DNA from: Gnetum montanum
Taxonomy: Eukaryota; Streptophyta; Gnetopsida; Gnetales; Gnetaceae
Length of the DNA: 64,000 bases
Reading direction: 5' to 3'
NCBI GenBank assembly: GCA_015680685.1
Contig: MNCI01017655.1
Coordinates: 913,779 to 977,778, forward strand
In this document: piece after piece, positions 33,666 through 44,945 of the stretch
Layout: every line of letters starts with the position of its first letter
Position numbering within the stretch: position 1 is the first letter of the stretch
Notes under the pieces: model-generated
The model's input: the letters and a program-made list of their open reading frames with translations, nothing else
Database searches by the model: none
What the model was told of the DNA's origin: nothing
Made by a program: the position numbers and the translations under genes

Positions 33666-36352
33666 ATGGCCCCTAAAAGAGGATAGAAGGGAGGACCTTC
33701 TCAAGGTACAACTAAACAACTGAGAGGAGGTGGAGGCCAATGACCTCATGCATAACATGCAAAATAGGAGGCACAATCACTTAGCATCCATCAGGAAACT
33801 CCTATCACTGCACAATCTGACCAAGTAAAAGGTGGAGAGGTTAGGGCACGAGAACAAGGAAAACACATCACATTGTTCCTAGAATGTGTTCAAGCCATTC
33901 GGGAAAGGTCCACATCCTCTGCCATGATTATGGAACTTAATTTTGGGTGTTTTACCAAATTCACCCCTGAACTAATCAAGGATTTACTTAAGGGATCTCC
34001 ACTATGGCCTATCCTCTCAGAGAGTGGAGAATGATATTTGGGTGAAACATATCAATTTTGGCATAATAAAAAAGAGGGCACCATCATCAATATTGGTGGA
34101 ATTTTAGTAGATTTCTCCATAAAGGCCATTGTGGAAGTCTTGAATCTTCTATTTAGAGGGCCTAAAGTTGCTCATTTGTCCACTTGCTTTGATGCAGATG
34201 CAAGAAAAGTATGGTTAAAAAGGATGTATGGTAAACAAGAAAAGACATGGAGAATTAATCCTTGAAGATAGAATTTACTTTAAAATTGCCACCTATCATA
34301 TTTTCCTAACAAAGAGGTTAAACAGAATTTCTACCTATGTGGCAAGAGGAAGTGCAATTTTGATGGGCAAGGTTGATGTCATTTTGCCCCATCTATATTT
34401 AACAAAAATATTAAGGTGGTTTGAAGAATGGAAGACATGAAAGTTTACATTGCCCTTTTCGTGTCTAATTAGGAAGCTGTGCTAGCATGCTGGAATTCTG
34501 GGGTATACCAATGACATCCTCAAAAAAGCTAAAAATGCTTCATATGCTTAATTACTCAAGCCACCAACACCAAGAAAAGATGTTGGTGAGACGTTGGAGC
34601 CTAAACAAGAATAGATGGTTTGGCCCACTACACCTCAAATGATAGGGCCTTAGCCAACAATAAGAAGTAGGGCCTATGAGCAGCAAGACCAACAACTTCC
34701 ACCACCACCACAAGATTACTAATCGTTGATGAGCCATTTTAGTGCCATCGCAGAGACGATCGGTTGGGGAAGTAGAGAAAAGGCTAATCTCTTCAAGGTG
34801 ATTAATGATGCTATAGAGCCCACCATATCAATTGATCCTACAAGGGATGAGCTCTCAATTCAATCAAAAGGAGGGGAATCACACTGGTCGTAATAGATCT
34901 CTAGAAATGTTGCATCATTCCAAGTATAATTAGAAACTAGTGAAGGTGCCACAGTGGGGGTCATGTAACACCAAGATGTAGCTGGAGCAGCAGAGGTTGT
35001 TGAATACCACATCAAAGAATCATTTAACATCTTTGTTATGACACCAGTAGATTTCACAGGAGCACGTGATGCTCAAGTTCTAGTTGGTACCTCAATCACT
35101 CCTATGGAACATGAGGATGCATTAGATCACTTACTGCAAATAGGAAAAAATTATGACGTCCTTGTTTGACATTCCCCAAGATGTCATAGTGGCACAATCA
35201 GACCTCATTTCCACTAAAGAAAAGCTAATCATGGCTAAGATTAGGGTTGAACATGCAGAAGATGAGTTGTAGAGACTCCAAGAAAAGTTCATCAACCTAC
35301 AAGCTAAACGACAAGATGTGTCCCAACTTGTTGGAACCGATAAATTAGAATCCTTTAGGATAGAGTAGTTGAATGAATTGTTAGAGGAGAATAAAATGGT
35401 GGTGATGGAGAAAGAGAAGGCTGATTGGGACACTTCAAAAGCACAAGCTTACACGTATGCACATGTTAAAGCTCTCATGGAGTTACAAGAAGAGAATAAA
35501 CTCCTTGTTGCTGAAAATATTCGATTGACAAAAATTAAAAAATAGAAGAATGTTCTCAAAAATTTTTTTTCAACAAATGTGAGAATAATTAATAAGAGTC
35601 AACCAAGATATAAGTCACTTAGCTAGAGAAAATAGAACCCTCTTAATGGAGGAGGTACACACCATTCGACAAAAGATAGCTATTGAAATAAGCACGTGGC
35701 AAAATGAGGCTAAGACAGATGAAAGATTAAAGGAGCACTTTCATGACTAGGTAGGCATGTACAAGGAAATCATAGAGAAGGAACTCTAAATGGCCAAGGC
35801 ACATATCAACTCCCTCAGTGCTCAAAACACTAATTGGTGTATCATTCTGGATAGTTATGCCCTTGCCCATTAGGCAGACTTAAAATGGTAGAACCTGCAG
35901 ATTCAAGATTTCAAAGAATACATGGAGCTAGTGAATTTACGATATGCCAACTTGGCCATGTTAATAGCAAGGTGCCTGAGAACTAAGCTCAAGAAGTAGG
36001 TAGTTGCCACTTATGCTAAATATGAGACAAAGTTTGCAGAACATAAGAAGACATTGGAAAGATTAGAGGTGGAAAACTCTGAATTTGAGGTGGTAAAGGC
36101 CAACTACCAAGGTCAAAAATATGTAGTAGAAGATTTTGCTTGACAGCTTACAGATTACCAAGAACTCAAAGACAAAGCCAAAGCCTATGAGGAGGAATAA
36201 CAACTATTTGTGGCATGGTATGTCAAGGCCAATCAAATGTTCCCATAACTACTATGTCTATGGAAAGTGCTAACTACATCAAACATTGGAACATCAGCAT
36301 GGACGGTTCATGATCCTTAGATAGAAGAGCAAAAAATTCAAGCACTTCTTCA
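33666..36352 (+). pseudogene. Accessory coiled-coil ORF of element B (env position)
   Basis: From ATG 33666 (MAPKRG) the frame is broken by stops but readable. The N-terminal domain is best at 34038-34440. It reads YQFWHNKKEGTIINIGG, LFRGPKVAHLSTCFDADARK, RIYFKIATYHIFLTKRLNRI, STYVARGSAILMGKVDVILP and LRWFEEWKT. A Pro-rich linker (PPPPQ) follows near 34690. A long coiled coil then runs from about 35160 to 36200, with heptads such as STKEKLIMAKIRVEHAEDEL, LNELLEENKMVVMEKEKADW and AHVKALMELQEENKLLVAEN. A short C-terminal motif TSAWTVHDP...EEQKIQALLQ is shared with the copy at 40185-42199. It lies downstream of where pol should be and before the PPT. I see no signal peptide or membrane segment, so an envelope role is not supported, and I do not know the function. 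Confidence 0.55.
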
Positions 36353-36572
36353 AAGGTATCCATTTTAGAAGCCTAGAGCACAGGACAAACCAGGAATCAC
36401 ATGGGTTTCGCAAATTTTGTACTTTATGTTGGTGTTCAAATTTTGTTTTGTCTAGTCCCACACTACAACATGAAATAGTCCATGGTCATTCAATAATCCC
36501 ATACCTATCCACTATTTGTAATCGAATGAACTTGTTCCTCATTTTTTTTAACTCGAGGAAAATTTTTTATTT

Positions 36573-36585
36573 AGTCATGGGGGTA
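36573..36585 (+). promoter_or_regulatory. Polypurine tract of element B
   Basis: AGTCATGGGGGTA immediately precedes TGATA, the LTR start. It is the same tract as in A and D. Confidence 0.85.
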
Positions 36586-37014
36586 TGATAAATTGTGGTT
36601 TGCTAGGCCCTAATATCGAGTATGCGATGTTGGGTATGTGATATCTCAACCTAGATACGATATCATATACACGATATTGTGATTCCTATGTTAGCTTATA
36701 AATATAGCACTCAAGCGCACAACAAAGGAGTCAATTAGTCAAATAGATCTTATTTCCTATTACCCATTAGATTAATTAAGTTATCTCTTATTGTTCTTAG
36801 GAGTAGCATAGTAGTAGGGATTACATCATATACCTCACTCTATACTAAACCATACATGAGAAAGAAAATACTAGTCCAAGTGAGAAGACAACAAACTATG
36901 ATCAACATATAACTATCTAGGTGCTACAACTAGTTCATCTGTGAAGTTCAACTGAATCACACATACATGCTCATATTTGTATGGTTGAGTGTAGGGGTAC
37001 CTCACTACTCATCA
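36586..37014 (+). repeat. 3' LTR of element B
   Basis: TGATAAATTG to CTACTCATCA, 429 bp, about half the length of the LTRs of A, C, D and E because much of R-U5 is missing. U3 holds TATCGAG, GTGATATCTC, ACGATATCAT and ACGATATTGTG, then TATAAATA at 36697-36704, 111 bp from the LTR start. Confidence 0.85.
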
Positions 37015-37029
37015 GCACCTAAAAAAATG

Positions 37030-37716
37030 TTCATAGGAAGGAGAATCCTTACAACCATGGGAGAAATGACCCAGAGCTGGAAGGGGCCAACAAAAACAAA
37101 GACAAGAACTACTAGAGGTGATCCATGGAATGGGACCTATTTGAGAGGAGCCTAAAGTGGAATTTTTCTAATAGAGTCTAAAGGAAGAAGTGTGAATCAA
37201 ATAATCACAAAGAGAAGAAGTTCCTCGACCCATGCTAAGTCTTCAGGTCACTTTGACTCAAGCCTGCTAAGACATCATTTGGTCCTGAGACATTCAAAGA
37301 TCAATTCTTCAAGAGATCAACTTTGGACCACTTTTGGAGAAAGCTCTAGAGGATATCAAGACACAACTATAGACCTGTTCCATGTGGCTAGTCCTCACAA
37401 CCAGTGGGGAATGGTACATTGGAGAGACCTATCTCTTCTGGAGTAGCTGAAGGTTGGGGTTTGTTGTCAAGATCAAGGAAATTCAAGTGTCCTACTTAGT
37501 AGAAGCCATTGCATAGGCACTTGGGTTTCTTGACATCAAAACATAGCTGGTTGAATTATCTACAAAAGGTGATCTTGAGAAGAAGATGGAGTGGACCTAA
37601 TGATGCTACAAGGTCGACTGTAAGGAGTACGGTGCACTCACATCTATAGAGTGAATTTATTTCAAGATTGTAGCCTATCACCTCAATCCAATGGTGAGGC
37701 CAAGCAAGGTGACTAC
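37030..37716 (+). pseudogene. Accessory ORF N-terminal fragment (G)
   Basis: Read across frames, the plus strand contains FFKRSTLDHFWRKL, a stop-ridden middle with GNGTLERPI, then IYFKIVAYHLNPMVRPSKVT. The last part matches the RIYFKIATYHIFLTKR block of the B accessory ORF, and spacing to the upstream segments is similar. It begins about 15 bp after the 3' LTR of B and is cut at 37716 by unrelated sequence. It is probably a remnant of another copy or subfamily into which B inserted. Confidence 0.5.
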
Positions 37717-40184
37717 TGTAACACCCACTCATAGGGAGCAAGATCTAGCATCCAAATCCCCCTAAAAAGAAAGCTTGTTCAAAGAAGAAAATGCCCAGGT
37801 GGCTTTCTTTCTACAACAATCAAACTAGCATTAACCTTTAAAATTAAAACAAGATCAATAATGCCTAAATCTAGATCAAAAATAGGTCAATCAATATTAA
37901 TTTAATAATTAATAGATAATTTCAAAAAGAAACTTACATAGTAAATTATTTGTGCAAGATTCATTAGAGTAAAAAAATCAAACTTTTTATTATTCAACCC
38001 AAAAAGAAATATTTAATTAGGATCATTTGCACATTTGAAAACCAAGGTAATGACCACATAAGCAAATAAATTAATAATCTCATATTTGTTCAATCACATA
38101 ATAATATTTTATAATTTTCAACCACACACAAAAACAAGATCTGAATTTAACTCTTGTAACCATTTTACCAGTATTTAATTAGGAAATTCATATGTTCAAT
38201 AGCAGAGAATATCTAGATCATAATCATAAATTAATATCCAAGGTTTTCCCCCACTCCATGAACTTATAGAAAGATATTAAAATCAAACTTGAGAAGGTAT
38301 AGAAAAAAAAAGTATAATACAAGATCTAGATCCAAGAATTATGCATTCAAAAGGGGAGGGTTTATCAATCGAATTCCAACCAAAATCCTAGAATTCATCA
38401 ATTCACAATTATTGATGGGCCCAAGGATACTCTTGCTTTCTATCAGCAGTACCAATCCTCATATCAGGGATCCATCACCCCTGTTGGAAATCCTTTACCA
38501 AAAATACCCCAAATCATTATGGGTGTTTCTAAATCATTAGAAAAAAAATTCTCATCCAAGTCATTTAGGTATGAGAGTGTAGAGGATAGGTAGAGAGATC
38601 CAAAAAATAAGTCTAAGCTTACAACAAAAATCTTGATATTTTCATACAAGCATTGTGAAGGTGGCTAGACAAGCAAGAAAAGAAAAGTTTGAAAAAAATC
38701 AGCCCTTGCTAGCCATTATCAAACATAATAAAGATGGATCATTTTACCTCCTTGCTTAGATATCTTGCTTACTAAGAGGAATTATCTAAATATTGGAATG
38801 CTATGCCACACTTGTTTTCTTTCTCTTTGCTATCTCTTGTAGCAGCGACAGTCTTCTCTTCCTTTACAGCCACACCCCTTGTTGATGTATCCTTCTCTCT
38901 CTCTCTCTCTCTTTGGTGTTCTACAAAGCTACTTTTGCCTTGTGTGTGTCCCTTTTTCTCCCTCTCTTCCTCTTCCTATTTGTAGGTGGAATAAGGGATA
39001 ATGAATGGTTTCTTGTAACTAACTTGTTGGGGACTGTTCATATTCTTTTCTTTGGTTTCTTATAACTAACTTGTTAGGGACTATTTGTATTCTTTTCTTT
39101 GGTTTCTTGTAATTGACTAGTTGGGGACTGTTCATATTATTTTCTTTCTTTTTAAAGTTATCTCTCTCTTTCTCTCTCTATCACTTTTTAGCAATGGATC
39201 ATAGTTCAATTCTCTTCATGATCACTATAATAAAATCAATAAAGTATGTATATTCACAAGTTGCAGGTTCAATTCCTAAATGAACAATTTTTGATATTTT
39301 AGAATTCAGATTTTGTTAGATCTCAGGTTCAATTCCTTTTAATCATTCCAACATAATATCTATCTCTTTATCATTTAGAATTGTCATAAGATGAAAAGAA
39401 AGAGTTTTCAAATAGATTCATGACAAGGGCAATTCAAGATACATAATCAAATAAGGCACCTTCTTTTTTAGGTCATTAGCGATGTGAATTTTCCCATTGT
39501 CTTACGATCCCTGAAAGGTCATCATGTGACCTTTCTATAGCAATGAAGAGGGTACTTATACTCTACTATTTTAAACTAAAAAAAGCAATGCACAAAATAA
39601 AATAAAATATAACGCTACAGTATCTACACACAACATCCCTGATTCATGGGTCAGGTTCCTCCAACTTGATTCATAGGTTAAGTTCCTCAATATGAGCATT
39701 CTTTTGCATCTCAACATACCTGTTTTAGCTCCTAAGGCACACCTTAGAGTATTGTCCTCTGTTTTTCATTTGTTTCTTAGCATCTTTGTTGAAATAGAAT
39801 ATAAAATATTTTTTTCTCATATATTATTTATTATTATTTGAAAACATTTCCAGCATGTATTTTAAATCATATTTCTTATGCATAAAGTATTTAAACATTG
39901 AATCATAATACATATAAAAATCTAGTTAACAAACTTATTACTATTCCAATTAGCCATTTCCACCATAGTCCAAATAGAGCACACACATAAGTTGTCAACA
40001 AAACATGCACACAAACACACATAATTACTATTATAGTTATTAACACAAAAACTCAAGGAAAAGTGGTTTGTTACAACTACTTTCTCTACCCTAGCATGCA
40101 TCTCTCTAAGTGGGAAGTTCCCCATTAACCTTCACAACCACTATACTTGGATATTAAAAAAATTTTCAAAGAAAAAAAACATGG
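37717..40184. other. Unassigned AT-rich DNA, possible LTR start
   Basis: It starts TGTAACACCCACTCA, a form common for Ty3 chromovirus LTRs, but no terminating CA or partner LTR could be identified. A (CT)n tract lies at 38892-38912. A duplicated TTTCTT(G/A)TAACTAACTTGTTGGGGACTGTTCATATTC-like block recurs three times at about 39013, 39060 and 39108. GGTTCAATTCC at about 39267 and 39330 resembles a pol III B box, without a convincing A box. No gene is seen. Confidence 0.4.
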
Positions 40185-42199
40185 AAGGAAAACCCTACCC
40201 TTTCTGTGTCTCATCAAAAAAACTTTACAAAAGGATAAGCATTGTTTACTACTCTAATGACACTCTCAGGCATGCTCCCTTGGCCTCATGATTAGAAATC
40301 ATGAAGGATAAAATACTAGCAACAACCCAAGAAGAGGAGCTACCATCATCACCACCCACTTAGGAAACAATACCAGAGGCCCATGTAGCCATTAAGCATT
40401 GCAAAAAATCCAAGAATAGCTCTTGAGTGAACAAGAGCAACAAGTAGGAACAAGTGGGGTAGATCCATTTGTGTATTGGTCAATGATGAGTCATCTTAAT
40501 GAGGTAGCCTGAACATTTAGCTAGATGGAGAGGGGTGGTCCCATTTTCTCTACCCAAAGAACACAGTTTCCTTCGAGGTCAGATCCCAATACTCAAGAGG
40601 TGATGATTTCACTAGCAACACATAATCTATTTCAAGAAATCTCTAGGAATGCCACCACTTTCTTAGTAAGTTTGGAGGAAGGAGAAGAGGCAATTGTCTT
40701 GGTGATGCAGCACTAAGGGTAGGAAGACAATGGAAAAAGTGATTACTGACCATGTAGCAAAAGCATTAAACATACCTGTAGCATTTGTACAAAATGTATC
40801 TACACTTCAAGATGTGCAAATGTCTACAGGCACAATTAGCAGAAAATCAAACCTGGGCAACCGACTCTAGACATCTTTGATCTTCTAGAGAACATCATCA
40901 CAACCTAGTCAAAGTTACTGAATGTAAGGGGTAGATGCATTTTCTTGAAGGGGAAACTAGAAATGACCCAAGAGAAAAATTAATGCTTGGCCACAGAGGT
41001 TGTCCAACTTCATGCCCGACATGTAGAACAAGTATTTCTCAGCCCAGCAGTAACAAGAGATGAAGCTATCAAACAGCTTCAAGAATGATTTCAAAAGGCT
41101 AAGGAGGAGGCAATGATAGCAATCTTTAAACATTTTATAGTAGAAGCTTCAACGTATTCCATCCAAAAGGACTTGAATTAGATGCACTAGAAGAATGAAG
41201 CATTGACCATGAAAAATCATTACCTTCAAAATTTTGATGCTCAAAGAGATCAAATGCAAGAATTCATTCATCAATAGTAGGAGCAAATTGCTAGGATAAA
41301 AACTAAATTGAGGAAATTGGCCATGGTAAATTGTAATCTATCAATGGAGGAGGTACACACCTTGCATCAAAAGTCTATCATTGAGATTTCCACCTAGAAG
41401 AATGAAGCCCTCAAATTCAAGAGAGTGAAGAATCACTATAGGAACTAGGTTGGCCTGCAAAAAGAAATTAATAGGAAACACATCTAGATGGTAAAGATGA
41501 AATTAAATGAATCCCTCTAGCAACTCCAATAAGGAAGAGAAATGTGGCAGCCCATCCTTAATGGAACTGATGCATATAACAAAGCATAGATCTACTTGAA
41601 GGAGTTGCAAATCAAGGAGGTGATAGAATATATGAAGTTGGCCAATCTCCATTATGCAAACCTGGCAATGCTGACTACTAGACAACTACTATTAGAGTTA
41701 GAAAAACAAGTGGCTAGCTCGCGTCTACTGTACGAGGCTGAGTTCAAACACCACAAGGACACTAAGCAAAAGCCTAAGACTACTAACATTAAACTCAAAT
41801 TTCTTAGAGGGTAATTCATAGATCAATGATCTATCACTAAGGACTTGGCTAGATAGATGAATGACTACTAGGAGATAAAGGACATAGTCAAGGTTTTTGA
41901 TATTAAACACAAACAATTCACTACTTGGTTTGTCAATGCAAAGGAGTTGTTTCCAATAATCCCATGTCCTTAGGATGTGCCTATTCTAACCCACATTGGG
42001 GAAGCTATGTGGACAGTGCATGATCCCATCACTAAGGAGGAGAAAATCAAAGCACTACTAGATGCTTTTTGCCTCATACCTGAAGTTGCAGTAGTAGTAG
42101 GACAACTGTAGCCACCTCAACCACTACTAGTGCATGAAGTCAGTGAAGGTCCCTTAGAGCCTTAGGAACCACCACCACCTGGGACCATTTGATCTTCTC
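40185..42199 (+). pseudogene. Second accessory coiled-coil ORF copy
   Basis: Homologous to the middle and C-terminal parts of the B ORF and to 54266-55635. Open parts read KELQIKEVIEYMKLANLHYA, then TRQLLLELEKQVASSRLLYE, and further upstream EIMKDKI and ISRNATTFLVSLEEGEE. The C-terminus reads GEAMWTVHDPITKEEKIKAL and ends PPPPGTI near 42190. Stops are mostly TAG. The N-terminal RIYFKIA domain is absent; homology starts with the same KTLPF.CLI-like segment at which the C copy begins. A truncated 3' LTR of the C type follows at 42420. Confidence 0.55.
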
Positions 42200-42419
42200 C
42201 AACAAGCTTCACACCATCAAGGAACATGTTGTTTGATTTTGAAGGGTTGAATCATGGTGTTTGAAAACCTATATTTTTTGTAATGTGTTGATCTATACAC
42301 TCCATTTTTTTTCAAGTTAGTCAATTTTTTTTGTGTAAAGAAATGTTAGTCAATAATCCCATACCTTCCTAATTTTGTAACAAAACTAAAGGATGAGTTT
42401 TCATTTAGTTGTGGAGGTA

Positions 42420-42490
42420 TGATGAGTTGTGTTAGGTTGGCTTCATTGACATGGCTTCATTAACATAACCTTATTGATTAGGCCTAGTAT
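42420..42490 (+). repeat. Truncated 3' LTR start (C-type U3)
   Basis: GTTGTGGAGGTA (degenerate PPT) is followed by TGATGAGTTGTGTTAGG and then by CATTGACATGG and CATTAACATAACC words, as in the U3 of element C. Homology is lost at about 42490, before any TATA box. Confidence 0.6.
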
Positions 42491-43284
42491 GAATTTAGAA
42501 AACTTTTCAAAATCACCTATTACAAAAATGTGCCATGAGGACCTTCTAGCTTAATTTGTCAAACCAAATCCATGTCTCCTACATGCAAACATAGATTGGG
42601 CAACCAAATCAGAAAAACCTTTTAGTATGTGACCATTGATAGATTATAACTCTCCAAAATACTCAATGAGGCTAGTGAAAACATCTTTAAACTAAAATTT
42701 GACCAGAAGACCAAATAGATAGACCCAAATAGCATAATATTTTAAAACACACACTTCTTCTTATGAGCAAGTACAAAACCAAGCTTCCATTTTTCTACTT
42801 CAATAGCATGCATATTTTCCTTCATGTTACATTCAAAGAAAAATGCATTTACACTTAGACAAGCAATTTACACCATCATGAGGGTCATGCATGCTTCAGC
42901 AAAGCTTGCATATCTTAGAAAGATGGAGTAAATTTGAAGGTGACCACAAATGCATACATGAATCATTGTTATTGATTTAATATGATTTTCTTCAAAATAA
43001 AATTTGAAAACTATCCTACATTTGCATGGCTACAAAATCAAGCCTTGCTTGTAGTTCCATCCTTTCGGCCTTTACCTTATGTACATCCTTAACAATTTTT
43101 GCAAACAAGAGTGCTACTTTTCATTAGAGAAGACATTGGTGATCCCATCATAGAACTTAACACTATGGCCATGCCCATGATGGTGCATCAATTGGTAGTG
43201 CTCAAACCTTGAAACAATAGCATGAAATGCTAAAACCAAGTAGTATTACCAATAGTTATAATTTGAAATTACTATGATGAAAAG
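42491..43284. other. Unassigned sequence
   Basis: AT-rich, all frames stopped, no repeat partner found in the window. Confidence 0.4.
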
Positions 43285-44171
43285 TAAAACTCTTATATAA
43301 TATGTGTTTGATTTATATTATAGAATGCACTTGGGATTACTTTTATTTTGCCAAAGCTACAACAAATAAAGTTTACAACAAGCACATATATCAATATATC
43401 ATTATATGTAGCACTCATAGTTGATACACAAATGACACACATATCAACGTAGTTGGTACAATGTCTGAATTCATCATCACATACATCAATATAACATTGT
43501 ATCAATATATTATTATTATTATTGCCCTTGTTATGCTATAATAAAAATAATCACCTTTAACTAATGACGATATTTTTTTCTTGTACAAATCAATATTAGG
43601 GCTACTAGCATAACCCAATCTTCATGGCAAGGTAGATGTAACCCACTAAATAAGAGTATCTCATACATTACCACTATTTATAATTCAAACTTAGTTGAGT
43701 TAGAAGTAAAATTCTTATATCATGTGTTTAATTTATATTATAAAATACACTTGGGATTATCTTCATTTTGCCAAAGTTGGCATATATATCAGGGTATTAT
43801 CATAGCCAGTATGCATAGTTCTTACACCGATGGCACACATATCAATGTAGCTAGCACAATGTCTAAATTCACATACATCAATGTTATTTTTTTTATAAAA
43901 ACCAACATTGGAAGCTAGTAGCATAACCTCATCTTCATTGCACGTTAGATGTGATCCATTAAACAAGAGTGTCCCACATATAACCACTGGTTACAATTTG
44001 AAGTTTACTTAAGTTAGAAGTAAGATTCTTATACCATGTGTTGGATTTAAATTATGGAATACACTTGGCATTATCTTCATTCTACTAAAGCTATAACTAA
44101 TAAGATTTACAACATGCACACATATCAACATTTTTAACATCATGTATAAATTCACATGATATTAATATATC

Positions 44172-44172
44172 T

Positions 44173-44203
<31 letters not shown>

Positions 44204-44214
44204 TATTATTATTT
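44172..44214. repeat. (ATT)n microsatellite
   Basis: About 14 near-perfect ATT/TTA trinucleotides with one ACT interruption. Confidence 0.9.
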
Positions 44215-44236
44215 TGTTTTCTAATAATAAGAAATG

Positions 44237-44435
44237 TTTTTTTTTTCACAAACAAACATTAGGGCTAGTAGCATAACCTTTTCTTCACTTCAAGGTTAAT
44301 GTGACTTACTAAACAAGAATATTCCACCACAAGGCTACTTCACTGCTCTCACACCCATGGGTGGAGGTTAAAATTAAACTCACAACCTTCCAATTGAGAG
44401 ATAAATATTGACAACTATGCTACCCCATGGGTGTA
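44237..44435 (-). mobile_element. tRNA-derived SINE
   Basis: On the minus strand the head is CACCCATGGGGTAGCATAGTTG (A-box-like TAGCATAGTTG). GGTTGTGAGTTTAATTTT (B-box-like) follows about 30 bp later, then a body ending TGCTACTAGCCCTAATG, TTTGTTTGTG and a run of ten A at 44246-44237. It matches 14970-15155. The poly(A) end and tRNA-like head together fit a SINE of about 200 bp transcribed by pol III. Confidence 0.7.
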
Positions 44436-44744
44436 GTGAAAATAAATCTTTGAAAATGTCATTTTCATTCTATTAAAAAAATTTAACTGTTTTCTGCAAG
44501 GTAAAATTGCTTAAATGGAGCTAGAATAATTAAATATTTTATGGTAGTTGAGAGACCAATACCAATTACAAGATGAAGGATAGAGTGGAAACACTACATT
44601 TTAGTTGAGAAGGGTAAGACACAAATGAAAAGAAAAATGTAAATACTATTTTATAAGTTGAGGAAATTAGCTATGAATCTTCTAAGGCAAGAAGTTAAAT
44701 TTACAAATTTAGTAATACAGGAAACAATAATGTGGAAAAATCAA

Positions 44745-44945
44745 ATTAAAAATTTTAGTTGGACAAGAAAATGTTGGACCATAAAATTAAATTTCAAAAA
44801 ACATGGTTGAGTAGAAAACTATAAAGCATGTAAATTAAAATAAAAAATTTAGTTGGGTGAAAAACATTAAAGTTGTAAAATTAAATTGAACATTTAAGTT
44901 GGATGGGGAAAATGTAAGATAAAAAACTAAATTCCAAAATTTATT
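44745..44945. repeat. 47-bp minisatellite, four units
   Basis: The word (A)GTTGG(A/G) preceded by an AT-rich AAATTTT segment recurs at about 44758, 44806, 44852 and 44898. The unit reads roughly TTTAGTTGGxTGxAAAAxxx followed by an AAATTAAATT segment. Units are strongly diverged. Confidence 0.6.

Larger units (their letters stand above)
28480..37014 (+). mobile_element. Ty3/gypsy element B without pol
   Basis: From left to right are a truncated 5' LTR, a tRNA-Asp-type PBS, gag (interrupted by a solo LTR), about 1.9 kb without recognised coding, an accessory coiled-coil ORF, a PPT and a 3' LTR of 429 bp. No protease, RT, RNase H or integrase motif was found between gag and the accessory ORF. 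B may therefore be a non-autonomous form mobilised by relatives, or pol may have been deleted after insertion. The 5' LTR lacks its first ~200 bp at the junction with element A. Confidence 0.75.
43285..44440. repeat. Three tandem composite units ending in SINE sequence
   Basis: The segment CTTATATxATGTGTTTGATTTATATTATAxAATxCACTTGGGATTA starts at about 43291, 43714 and 44028, giving spacings of roughly 420 and 315 bp. Each unit continues with CATTTTGCCAAAGC-like, CACACATATCAAxGTAG and a closing block GGGCTAxTAGCATAACC ... GTGAxCCAxTAAACAAGAGT. The closing block is the tail half of the SINE described at 44237. Only the third unit has the tRNA-like head, so the first two carry truncated SINE parts and the array arose by duplication. 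Confidence 0.75.

Noticed and set aside
33666-36352. Viral-type envelope gene in element B
   Set aside because: The position fits but no signal peptide, membrane span or glycoprotein features are visible. Most of the ORF is coiled coil.
39200-39340. SINE candidate with GGTTCAATTCC at two places
   Set aside because: No convincing A box at the right distance, no tail, and no partner copy in the window.
37717-40184. Complete chromovirus LTR starting TGTAACACCC
   Set aside because: No matching 3' terminus, partner LTR, PBS or PPT could be found.
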